Shown here piece by piece: positions 1 through 7,254 of a DNA stretch of 8,242 bases. Numbering within the stretch: the first letter of the stretch is position 1; the number at the start of each line of letters is the position of its first letter. The position numbers and the translations under genes were made by a program. Source of the stretch: Parcubacteria group bacterium GW2011_GWA2_47_7 (GTDB lineage Bacteria; Patescibacteriota; Minisyncoccia; Phycocordibacterales; UBA6899); assembly GCA_000999395.1 (NCBI GenBank), contig LCOM01000044.1, forward strand, positions 1 through 8,242, given 5' to 3'. The notes beneath the pieces were generated by a model. That model searched no databases and was not told the DNA's origin. It saw only the letters and a program-made list of their open reading frames with translations.

Positions 1-1760
1 AGGAGAGTGGAAGCAATAGTCGCGCCATCGGACACACTGCCGTTGTTGTATCCCCGCCAAGGCACATCGGTCGCGCCTATCGCCGCAACATCCGTCCAAT
101 TGAGGGCGGAGGTACAGTCATCGGCGGCCACATACTGAAGTTTAAATGCCTTGGCACTCGCCGTCGTCGTTGCATTCGTCGAACCGACACTCATGCGAAT
201 GCGGATCCTAGAGTTCGCTCCGATACTGTCACCCGGCGTATTTATTTCCGTATTTTCATTATAGTCAGACCCACCTGGCGGCCATGGGTCGGTTGGAGTG
301 ATTACGTTGATATTATCATAAAAACGAAATGAATCCTGCGTGTACACGGAAATACCACTCAAGCTTTTTGCAAATATGACATCGACGTACGGAGGAATCT
401 GACTGTCATCGGAAAATCCAGAGATGTCTACGGTATGGATGTGCGCCGCACGTGCTTGTGCGTAATTTACATTCGCTTTATAATTATTAAGATTATTTGG
501 AACACCGGTTACCGCTCCAACAATGTTCGCATGGATATGTGAGGTGCCTCCACCGGTAAGGCCGTATGTTGTCGATCCTTTAAGGAATTGCCCAGCAAGC
601 GCACCTCCGGCATCAGAAACATTGACCCAACCAGTCGGTGGCGTATCATCCCACATCGTTATGATGTAGTTCGGAGTTCCGGATGCAACCGACAGGCGCG
701 CAAAGAGCACCTCGGTGTACGGCGGCTCATTGTTCACCTCATCAGTGTTCGTTGCCGTGAGGGTGTGGGTATGCGCAAAATCTGTTGTACCGTTCGCCAC
801 GCTATTTTGAGAGCGCAATCCCGACTGTGGTGGTACCGATGTGGTACCCGTTACAGTATGATTATGAGTATTTGCACCACCCGAAGATGTGACCGATGTT
901 TGACTGCGAATGTAACGGCCGTCAAGCGGAGCGTAGCGGTACCACGCCATCGGAAGCGACGAAGAGGCAACATCAAAAACGCCAATCGCACCTGCGGGAA
1001 TGGTTCCTGGATCTCCTGCCGAGTTCGAACGGATTACGCGCAAATCGCGATAGAGCGGATAATTCGAAACAGGTGAAATAGACGGAGTAAGGTCGTGCGT
1101 ATGACCGATAGGGGCGTTGTTGGTATTGTTTATGCTATTTGGCCCCAAACCAGTTGACGCGGTGATATTCACGGTGGCAATCGCGGTTGGAGTGTGCGTC
1201 GCAGTGCCTCCCCCAAGACCGTTGTATGATGACGAACCAACAACAAGCTTTTCAAAAAATGGGTCGCCAGTGAGACATGAAACGCAGGACCAGCCCGGAG
1301 GTACTGCACCCGCACTATCATAAAATATCATCATCTTTCCCGCCGCATCGGACGCAATCTGCCACTGTCTAGCTTCAGTAAAGTTGGGACCACCGCTCGT
1401 ACTCTGCATTTGTGCTGGACCAAGCAAGTAGAGATCCGGAGACCGATTCGGAGCGTCAAAAACATACTGAAGGTCTATCGACGCGCCGGCAGCGAGATTC
1501 ACCCCCCACGTGGCCGTGAGGAAGGAGTGCGCTGCGTCCCCCCACTCAAGATTTGCATTCCCTCTGTCGATGAAAACAAAATCTCCGGGGACGCGTTCAA
1601 CAATATTCCCCTGAAACGCTTCGTTCGCATGAACGCGAATTTTCATCGGATAATGCGCGATGGGGAATATGCGTGTCGGTCCGATGCGCTCGATTGAGTA
1701 TGGCACGGACGCGAGCACCTCAAAACTGTCGCTCACTTGGCTGGCGAAGTCCTGAAGGCG
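1..1760 (-). CDS. Giant surface protein, C-terminal continuation in the +1 frame, with three HxH tail-collar-like domains (partial, runs off left edge)
   Basis: This frame opens after a TAG at 1763-1761 and stays open to base 1, about 584 codons beginning QDFASQVSDSFEV. Counting Q as residue 1: residues 7-139 finish an Ig/beta region (SVPYSIERIGPTRIFP, then APNRSPDLYLLGP and WQIASD). Residues 140-463 are three tandem units with paired His-x-His motifs. Residues 464-584 are a further beta-rich domain starting YTQDSFRFYDN and including TPTDPWPPGG. No credible ribosome-binding site precedes the internal Met37 (1646), so it is better read as the back half of the 5931 gene than as an independent gene. 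A gene caller may start it at 1646 or at GTG 1736. The C terminus lies outside the window. Function is likely surface adhesion or assembly, by inference. Confidence 0.8.
366..1337 (-). repeat. Three tandem His-x-His protein domains (tail-collar-like)
   Basis: Three units of about 104-112 residues share one layout: a segment near PPGW or PPTGW, a G-hydrophobic-K/R stretch (GRYIRS, GQFLKG, KLVVGS), then GG followed by His-x-His, 31-33 residues later a second His-x-His, and an ending like PPYTEVLFAR or PPYVDVIFAK. Unit A is 1337-1026 (single His in TATHT, then GHTHD; ending degenerate, YPLYRDLRVIRS). Unit B is 1025-690 (THNHT, AHTHT). Unit C is 689-366 (SHIHA, AHIHT). The order of motifs recalls the phage tail-collar family and HxH metal sites in phage fibre tips. 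That link is inference from motif order. The repetition itself is visible directly. Confidence 0.7.
1720..1760 (-). other. Frame break in the giant surface gene (+1 shift needed)
   Basis: The upstream frame reads through LIAPSGLRQPSERQF and ends at TGA 1722-1720. The downstream frame is closed above 1760 by TAG and open below it. The switch must therefore lie in this 41-base overlap and needs one base skipped (or two added). The downstream frame already reads VSDSFEV before the TGA, a phrase that fits the Ig-like domain end better than PSERQF. This places the lesion upstream of the stop. Confidence 0.8.
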
Positions 1761-4700
1761 CTATTAGTACCTCGCGTTCTTGCCCAAAAGTATCAGTAAT
1801 CCACATTTTGAGATTCGCATCACAGAGAGTATTGCCATTGTTGGAAAGTGCACCTATTGATATATCGACATTTTCTCTAGGAGTAAATACCGTTTTATTA
1901 AAATTGATTGCAAGCACCCCCCAGTAAAAATCGTACTCATCCACATAAGTATCTCCCCCCTCCTCGATCTCAATATGAATCGTGTACTTTCCTGGGAGCG
2001 CAATACCGTGCTTGTCTTTGAGCAAGAGAGACCACTCGTTGTTGTCACCATAGGTAATTTCATAGTCAACCGGAATGTCATTTGACGATGAGTATTTGAG
2101 TACGACGCGTGATATCGTGAACGGTTTTACGCCGAACACATCGCGCGCACCTTGCATGAGGCCGTTCGACTGTCGTTTGTATTGGAATTGGAACGACGGC
2201 GCCTGTCGCATCGAAAACTCGCGATCTTTTGAGAGGAGCGTATCAACGTGGTTCTTCTCACGACCATCCGTGTCCACATCAAGCTTGCGATGCTCACCGG
2301 GAATCACGAACTCCTCCGCGCCAACGTGCGTTTCAGACTGAAGACCCCCGATTGTTCGGGACATTTGCGGACTGATCAGCGGGACGAGCACGCTATGCAC
2401 ATTTCCGTCAGAGCTCACTTTTGCACCCGGTTGAACGGCAGCAAGAAACGGATGCGAGACATCGCCCGAAATCTCCCGAACTGAAAATCCGGCTGCAAAA
2501 ATTCCTCCAGGTGGGGCAATGTATGTTTTCCCTGGATATTCGCCGCGCGCTTCACACGTTGATGACGCCATGAGTCCGCCCTGAGGATCAAAAATACCGA
2601 TGCGAAGAACCCCCTCTTGTGCAGCACAAAGCACGGACACGCCCACGGCATCACTCGGAGAAATATATGAGGAGGCGAATTCACTTTTCGGAAGCGCACC
2701 CGACAGGTCATCACCAGAGACATCAATAAGCCCTATGGGATTATTCGTATCAGAAACACGTACCGCTCCCGAGAATACTTCTTTTCCGGCTTCGCAAGAA
2801 TGAGCTTTGACAATTGACCCAACTCTCCGTCCGTCAACATTCTGGCGAGCCTGATTTGCACAGAGAACGGTAAACCTTGTTGCATCAGCAACAACACCGA
2901 CAATGCTTCCTCCCACCTGAAAACCGTACAGGTCATTATGAGTTGTCGGATAGAGTGCGGTCGGAACGGAAAATGCGTTCGTCCCGAGTACAGCTATCAT
3001 ACTGCCAACTCCCCTCAGTGAAAGACTTTCGTCAAGCGTAATTTCGCGGGTGACAATCGAGCCTTCCATGGGATCAAGAATAACTGGTCCATCAGGCAAA
3101 AGGAGTTCCGCGTGTGAAGCCCCACCCCCCGTCACCCCGAGCGCGAGTTCTCGCTCTTGACCAATACCCGGAATGACAAACGCACCCCCTGCATATCCAG
3201 TAGGAACATATATGGCATTTGCTCCAGGGGCCTCAACGGAAGCAGTGATCGGACCATCGGCGGAGATGACGGTACTCGGCTTCATTCCCTCAAACAATGC
3301 GCTCTCTCCGTGCTTGAGCAAGACTTCAGGATTATTAGGAACACTGACGCGCACATGGTCGTCGAGCGCAATGACATGAAGCGTCATGTCCAACTGGCTT
3401 CCTCCAAAAATAATTCCACGCGGTTCCAAATTAGCGCTCCGAAACGGTGCGGCAGGATTAGAGCGCGACGTAGTTGTTCCCTGACCGTAATACATCGCTA
3501 CGGTGGTTGAAGCGCCCTCATCTTTTTTGTTCGCACGTACCCACACCAAGCCGGTCTGTTTTGTTGCATCAAAGGATGCTAGCCAGTATGGCAACTCAGT
3601 CCACTCTGTTTCATCAACAAAGCGAATATCGCTCCCATCACTTGCAACATGTTGCCAGAAACCCGCTGGGGCATTATCGAGCGACACCGGAACTGCGAAT
3701 GTTCCATCGGCGGAAACCTGGGTGTTGTCGACCTCGATGTGTGCACGATAATTCCATGAACCATCCCACGTGGCGCGCACAAGACCGAATTCCCCCGACT
3801 GCGCGGCGGCTTCCACATAAAAATCTCCGCGACCATTGAGCGGAACATTGATGTCGGCACGAAAATACATTGTCTGCCCCGGCTGAAGCAAGACGGAGTC
3901 TGCAAGGTGCGCAATCGGATCGATGGTCGAGGGTATGACGTCCTCGGGAAGCCGACTCAACAGAAGGTCTACCGCTTTGGCAAAAAGCCCTTCCGTGTCT
4001 GCAATCGCCCCCGGCACAACGGAGGTCTCTTCCCATCCGTCGCGATACTCTGTCCCCTCGGTGAGACCGACGCGCGCACCCTCAGTAATACAATTGGTGC
4101 GATCATCATTCAATCGATCGCATGAACGAATCTCATCGGTCGCAGTGCAATGAAACATATTTGAAGAGGTACTCGCCGACCAACCGCCATCACAAGAATA
4201 TCCAATAGCATCGTATTTGAGTTGTCCAACTCGATAAGGAACATTGTGCACAAAGCGCGAGACGGATTGCACGCTCGCACCTTCCGTTGGAAAATGAAAC
4301 TGAAGTCGCACTACCTCGGGTGAAGTACCGTCATTGGTGACGTTGAAATACGTTCGACCCTCGCCAAGCACATGGTACATATCCGTATCCGTCTTCACCA
4401 AGAGTGTTGCGTCGGCATACTCCTGCTGATTACCAAACACAAGCTCCTTTCCGTCGGGAAGTGTGAGCTGGTCTCTACGCGCCCTTCTTGCTTCTGCATC
4501 TTTTGCAGCGAGAGAACTTCTGATATTCACACTTGAGAGGGCAACGGTATCGGGCGATGCGTCAGTGAGTGCGTCATTCGCATAGCGCGCATTGATCCAA
4601 ATTCCATCGAGGTACACGGACGCGTCTTCATCACTCGTGCGATCATACTCAACGACAATCTTCAGATCGGACAGGTCAGCCCAATCACCAATATCAGAAA

Positions 4701-5931
4701 GTTCATACTTGAGATATCCACCAAGTTTGTCGTTGGATATTTCTCCACGGACATCCGTAGCGCCGAGATATTGCCAATGTCCTGCGTGATAAGCACGCAC
4801 AAGTACGCGGTCGTATTCACCTGAAGTAAATGAACCACGTCCAGCAAGAGATAGTTCGAGCGTAGCTCCAAGAAGAGGGGTTTTGTCGAGTGCACCACCA
4901 AGACCAAATCCTTCGTAGGACATGAGATGGCATTTTCTGCCGAACGTAGTACAAGATGCAACTGAAAAAATATCGTTGCTCTCGATGTTTTGCACTATGG
5001 GAGCCGTTAGTGGCGTCGTAGTACTGGCAATCGTTGACGTGCCCTCTTTTATCTTTGAAATGTCGGAGGGAAGAGATAGTGGCGCACTGGTTGCGGTCGG
5101 AACAACAAAGGATGATGATTCATCTGTTGATGCTGTTGTGCCGGTTGCCCCAACGCTGGTGGCCGACATATTGCCGTTTATGTTTATGAGGCTCGACGAA
5201 TGAATCTGCGGCACGACGGGCGAAGTGCTCGATGATAAGGCGTGAGTCGGAGTGGTATTCGTTATGATTGGCACGAGTGGGTTCGGGGGTGTCTCGGGCA
5301 CCGACGATTCTTCGATGAACGTACTGGTCGACACTGGGCTTTCAAGTGCTAATGCAAATTGAGGGTGACCAATCACGGTCAACCATTCAAACATCCTTTG
5401 CTCAATTTTCGACTGTATCGTGCTTGACGAAATAACTTCCTCTTGAGTGGGAGGTGTCACAACGTCCACTGGTGCAAGGAGTTGCTCCGGAACAAACGGA
5501 TTAGGTAATCCGGGGGTGAGCACAGTTGGTGAATCACCGGTTGAGGATGAAGTGGAATGCATCGATTCCTCAGTATCAGGAGCGAGGGGGGCTGGGGTGA
5601 GAAGTGTGGGGACTGTTTTCGTAGAAGTTGTCGCCATGGTTCCGGTCGCGGCCACAAAGCCATAAAATACACGTGCGGAATTCTCCTGCGTAAAATCTGC
5701 AAGCATCGCATCTGACGACAAGTCTTGCCCAAGCGACGCGTCAGCGTTCTCCCATCCCTCACCAGTGACCACACTCGGGAAAATATAAATATTTGCCTCT
5801 TTCTCAGCAAGCACGAATTGCGCAAAAAACCAAAGAGAAAAGAGTGCAAATAAAGTTCCTAATAAGATGCGTGTCCGCATCGAAAAAGATGTTTTTGCTC
5901 GTTCTAGAAATAATAAATATCGATTATGCAT
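1720..5931 (-). CDS. Giant modular cell-surface protein, N-terminal 1403 residues (DUF2341-containing), frame broken at its 3' end
   Basis: Predicted secreted or signal-anchored surface protein. Residues 21-42 are a hydrophobic signal/anchor ending in VLA; two starts are possible (Met1, or Met18 just before the hydrophobic segment). Residues about 95-315 are a Ser/Thr/Pro-rich stalk. Residues 325-455 look like a beta-sandwich ending in YLDGIWINARY. Residues 490-720 are a beta-rich region with four close Cys (580, 595, 604, 614). Residues 722-820 match DUF2341 (WDGSWNYR start, MYYGQG end). Residues 835-1190 are beta repeats with paired Cys (1024/1046 and 1102/1126). Residues about 1225-1403 are Ig-like. 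The ORF stops at TGA 1722-1720 in mid-domain, while the next frame continues a coherent protein to the left edge, so this is the front part of a longer gene. No enzymatic motif was seen. Domain architecture is typical of CPR surface proteins (recalled). Ligand is unknown. Confidence 0.85.
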   Translation of the reverse strand: MHNRYLLFLERAKTSFSMRTRILLGTLFALFSLWFFAQFVLAEKEANIYIFPSVVTGEGWENADASLGQDLSSDAMLADFTQENSARVFYGFVAATGTMATTSTKTVPTLLTPAPLAPDTEESMHSTSSSTGDSPTVLTPGLPNPFVPEQLLAPVDVVTPPTQEEVISSSTIQSKIEQRMFEWLTVIGHPQFALALESPVSTSTFIEESSVPETPPNPLVPIITNTTPTHALSSSTSPVVPQIHSSSLININGNMSATSVGATGTTASTDESSSFVVPTATSAPLSLPSDISKIKEGTSTIASTTTPLTAPIVQNIESNDIFSVASCTTFGRKCHLMSYEGFGLGGALDKTPLLGATLELSLAGRGSFTSGEYDRVLVRAYHAGHWQYLGATDVRGEISNDKLGGYLKYELSDIGDWADLSDLKIVVEYDRTSDEDASVYLDGIWINARYANDALTDASPDTVALSSVNIRSSLAAKDAEARRARRDQLTLPDGKELVFGNQQEYADATLLVKTDTDMYHVLGEGRTYFNVTNDGTSPEVVRLQFHFPTEGASVQSVSRFVHNVPYRVGQLKYDAIGYSCDGGWSASTSSNMFHCTATDEIRSCDRLNDDRTNCITEGARVGLTEGTEYRDGWEETSVVPGAIADTEGLFAKAVDLLLSRLPEDVIPSTIDPIAHLADSVLLQPGQTMYFRADINVPLNGRGDFYVEAAAQSGEFGLVRATWDGSWNYRAHIEVDNTQVSADGTFAVPVSLDNAPAGFWQHVASDGSDIRFVDETEWTELPYWLASFDATKQTGLVWVRANKKDEGASTTVAMYYGQGTTTSRSNPAAPFRSANLEPRGIIFGGSQLDMTLHVIALDDHVRVSVPNNPEVLLKHGESALFEGMKPSTVISADGPITASVEAPGANAIYVPTGYAGGAFVIPGIGQERELALGVTGGGASHAELLLPDGPVILDPMEGSIVTREITLDESLSLRGVGSMIAVLGTNAFSVPTALYPTTHNDLYGFQVGGSIVGVVADATRFTVLCANQARQNVDGRRVGSIVKAHSCEAGKEVFSGAVRVSDTNNPIGLIDVSGDDLSGALPKSEFASSYISPSDAVGVSVLCAAQEGVLRIGIFDPQGGLMASSTCEARGEYPGKTYIAPPGGIFAAGFSVREISGDVSHPFLAAVQPGAKVSSDGNVHSVLVPLISPQMSRTIGGLQSETHVGAEEFVIPGEHRKLDVDTDGREKNHVDTLLSKDREFSMRQAPSFQFQYKRQSNGLMQGARDVFGVKPFTISRVVLKYSSSNDIPVDYEITYGDNNEWSLLLKDKHGIALPGKYTIHIEIEEGGDTYVDEYDFYWGVLAINFNKTVFTPRENVDISIGALSNNGNTLCDANLKMWITDTFGQEREVLIAPSGLRQPSERQF

Positions 5932-5947
5932 GAAGCAAAATACCAGT

Positions 5948-5952
5948 CCTCC
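5948..5952 (-). promoter_or_regulatory. Shine-Dalgarno-like GGAGG upstream of the giant gene, unusually distant
   Basis: GGAGG on the minus strand is the only strong anti-16S match before the 5931 ATG, but 16 bases separate them, longer than usual. The alternative ATG at 5880 has no better site. The start is therefore somewhat uncertain, though either choice keeps the signal anchor. Confidence 0.4.
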
Positions 5953-5974
5953 AAACGGATCGGTTATGTCTCGT

Positions 5975-5983
5975 ATTTTACCA
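5975..5983 (-). promoter_or_regulatory. Extended -10 promoter of the giant surface gene
   Basis: The minus strand reads TGGTAAAAT, which fits an extended -10 (TGn followed by TAAAAT). No good -35 lies 17 bases upstream. A start of transcription near 5968 would give a leader of roughly 37 bases before the ATG at 5931. The motif CATTTTT occurs twice just upstream. Confidence 0.45.
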
Positions 5984-6081
5984 AAAAATGGCTAAAAATG
6001 GTGATATTTCTACGCAATAACGAGCAGTGAGTAATGGCTCAACTGCAACACATTTGCTCTATGACAAAAGTTTTCCACAGG

Positions 6082-6108
6082 TTGCCCTCGCGCGCGCGTC
6101 CTTATAAT
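6082..6108 (+). promoter_or_regulatory. Plus-strand promoter with consensus -10
   Basis: TATAAT at 6103-6108 is a perfect -10. TTGCCC at 6082-6087 is a 4/6 match to -35 with a short 15-base spacer. The spacer contains an alternating CG run (6089-6098). Transcription would start near 6115 and run into the ORF at 6180, divergent from the giant surface gene. Confidence 0.4.
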
Positions 6109-6179
6109 TCAAAAGTTGACGGAATGTGTTTCTAGTGACAGTAGGTATACGGTTTTTCTTTTTATTTAGAGGTACGTTT

Positions 6180-6692
6180 ATGGAAACAAAAAATTTGAAA
6201 ATTGCGAGTCTGTCGGAGTGTAGCACACACGCACTTATGGGGTTCATCTGCATATTGCCCATAATCCGGATGGGTCAATGGCTCTGTGGGGCAATTGGGG
6301 TAACCATTACCGTAACGGGAGCAGGTATAGCTTTAGGTTTCGTAATCGCAATCGCCAATGCATTCGTTGCAGAATTTCCATTGACCGGAATCGGGATTGC
6401 TGTAGAGGAATCACTAGGCACCACGCTCGCAATGAGCATATTTTTCTGGCCTCTGCCGCTTCAAGAAATTTTCTTCATGTGGCCCTACTTTGGTACCAAC
6501 AAGCTACTGCTTCGGACTCCTGCGTATCATAGGCACCACGCTCGCAATGAGCATATTTTTCTGACCTCTCCCGCTCCGGGAATATTCTTCACATGGTTCT
6601 GCCTTGGTACCATAAGCTACTACTTTGGACTCCTGCGTATCAAACACCTCAAAGATAAAGGATGCGTCAAAAAAAATCCAGCGAAAAGATGA
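6180..6692 (+). CDS. Possible small membrane protein, 170 residues, unrecognised
   Basis: The ATG at 6180 is preceded by AGAGG with a 7-base spacer and by a TATAAT at 6103-6108, so expression signals are reasonable. A GTG at 6126 would add 18 residues but has no ribosome-binding site. Residues about 36-64 form a Gly/Ala/Ile/Val-rich membrane stretch (GAIGVTITVTGAGIALGFVI); a shorter hydrophobic segment lies near 18-28. The second half is formed by a tandem DNA duplication (6415-6642) whose copies are read in different frames over part of their length. The C terminus is Lys-rich. I recognise no family. The frame switching inside the duplication argues that the back half, or the whole ORF, may not be selected as protein. 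The alternative is a decayed gene or a transcribed non-coding element. Confidence 0.35.
   Translation: METKNLKIASLSECSTHALMGFICILPIIRMGQWLCGAIGVTITVTGAGIALGFVIAIANAFVAEFPLTGIGIAVEESLGTTLAMSIFFWPLPLQEIFFMWPYFGTNKLLLRTPAYHRHHARNEHIFLTSPAPGIFFTWFCLGTISYYFGLLRIKHLKDKGCVKKNPAKR
6415..6642 (+). repeat. Tandem direct duplication, copies of 115 and 113 bp
   Basis: Copy 1 is 6415-6529 and copy 2 is 6530-6642, directly abutting. The first 34 bases are identical, starting TAGGCACCACGCTCGCAATG, and the last 16 are also identical (GGACTCCTGCGTATCA). The middle differs at about a dozen positions plus two single-base gaps. Each copy contains a small hairpin, GCTC-GCAAT-GAGC, inside the conserved 5' block and a GGTACC site. 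Confidence 0.9.
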
Positions 6693-6851
6693 ACGGTGCA
6701 TCGTGCGCTCTAGATGGTGCAATAGGTACGGCCATAACTATGCCGAGGGTATCGACGTATCACTCGAAAAAACTCCATCAAGCAACTGGTCGAACAACTG
6801 ACAAAGTATGTATCGCCCTCAAAGTAGAGATTTTTTTATTAACGCTCAACA

Positions 6852-6885
6852 TTTTAAAAAGTGTGCGGTCGCACATATTTTAAAA
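6852..6885. terminator. 34-bp imperfect palindrome, possible bidirectional terminator or operator
   Basis: The arms are TTTTAAAA and TGTGCG on each side of a GT centre, with a two-base mismatch between the blocks. The GC-rich core is flanked by an A tract and a T tract in both directions, the pattern of a bidirectional intrinsic terminator. It lies about 160 bases after the 6180-6692 ORF. The symmetry would equally suit a dimeric regulator site. Confidence 0.4.
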
Positions 6886-7149
6886 AACTTATACTCGATG
6901 ACATTTGCTTGTAATGGCAAAAATAATTCGTAAAATCTCGTCAGACTCGACCATTACCGCTAAAGCGAAAATCGTATTACGCAAGAACCCCGTAAGCACA
7001 AAACACAAATATGAACTCTGTTCATCGCTAATTAACCTCTTTTGAAAGTCATCTCGCGAGACAATTACTAGGATTCTGAGCATCTGTCCACCGAGTGAAA
7101 TATTACTTTTTTGGAAGCTACAAATCTTGGTGAAACAGGTCTAGAAAGA

Positions 7150-7178
7150 CTTTAAATTAAAGGGGTACTAAGTGTACC
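7150..7178. repeat. Two adjacent short inverted repeats
   Basis: CTTTAA-A-TTAAAG (7150-7162) is followed at once by GGTAC-TAAGT-GTACC (7164-7178). Both are perfect but short. No function can be assigned. They may be part of a 3' structured region or regulator sites. Confidence 0.35.
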
Positions 7179-7205
7179 AAATGGGAATCCTTCTCTCTGG
7201 CGTAG

Positions 7206-7247
7206 AAAGTCAGCGGACTTTTATTCGTGCTCTAAAAAAGCAATGCT
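7206..7247 (-). terminator. Weak terminator region after the second surface gene
   Basis: Reading the minus strand past the TAA at 7257-7255, there is a short stem AGC-ATT-GCT followed by six T (7247-7234). Next comes AAAGTC-CGCT-GACTTT (7221-7206), a six-base-pair stem with a four-base loop. Both stems are short, so termination strength is uncertain. Confidence 0.3.
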
Positions 7248-7254
7248 GAGTGAT

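Larger units (their letters stand above)
6693..7254. other. Intergenic stretch without a convincing gene
   Basis: AT-richer than the flanking genes. It contains a 34-bp imperfect palindrome (6852-6885), two adjacent short inverted repeats (7150-7178), and hairpins just after the second surface gene (7206-7247). Only short ORFs without good start signals occur. I see no tRNA-like or rRNA-like sequence. Confidence 0.6.

Noticed and set aside
588..1076. Plus-strand ORFs across 588-5665
   Set aside because: Arg/Ser-rich or low-complexity shadows of the minus-strand surface gene, whose own frame gives coherent domain sequence.
1720..1722. TGA read as glycine (as in Gracilibacteria/Absconditabacteria)
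   Set aside because: Reading on in the same frame gives incoherent sequence and more TGA codons, while the +1 frame is clearly the real continuation. The other break is at TAA.
1720..1725. TTT-TGA at the end of the 1403-codon frame as a programmed +1 frameshift site like the release factor 2 gene
   Set aside because: The slip would be geometrically good, but the downstream frame already reads the expected VSDSFEV before this point and no close Shine-Dalgarno stimulator is visible. The second break ends in TAA with a poor slip codon.
6071..6079. TTTTCCACA, a DnaA-box-like sequence
   Set aside because: Single site with no cluster, no AT-rich unwinding repeats and no replication genes nearby. 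A chance match is likely.
6059..6262. Minus-strand ORF of 67 codons
   Set aside because: It overlaps the plus-strand promoter and the better-supported 6180 start, and has no domain or start signal.
6914..7045. Plus-strand 43-codon ORF starting MAKIIRKISSD, basic
   Set aside because: No ribosome-binding site before the ATG. It lies in AT-rich intergenic sequence and is antisense to another open frame. It could be real but cannot be supported.
6889..7083. Minus-strand ORF of 64 codons starting MLRILVIVSRDD
   Set aside because: Weak start signal, no recognisable family, and an antisense ORF overlaps it. Not supported enough to call.
5932..7254. Mobile element in the gap (tandem copies and palindromes)
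   Set aside because: No transposase, no matching terminal inverted repeats and no target-site duplication could be found by eye.
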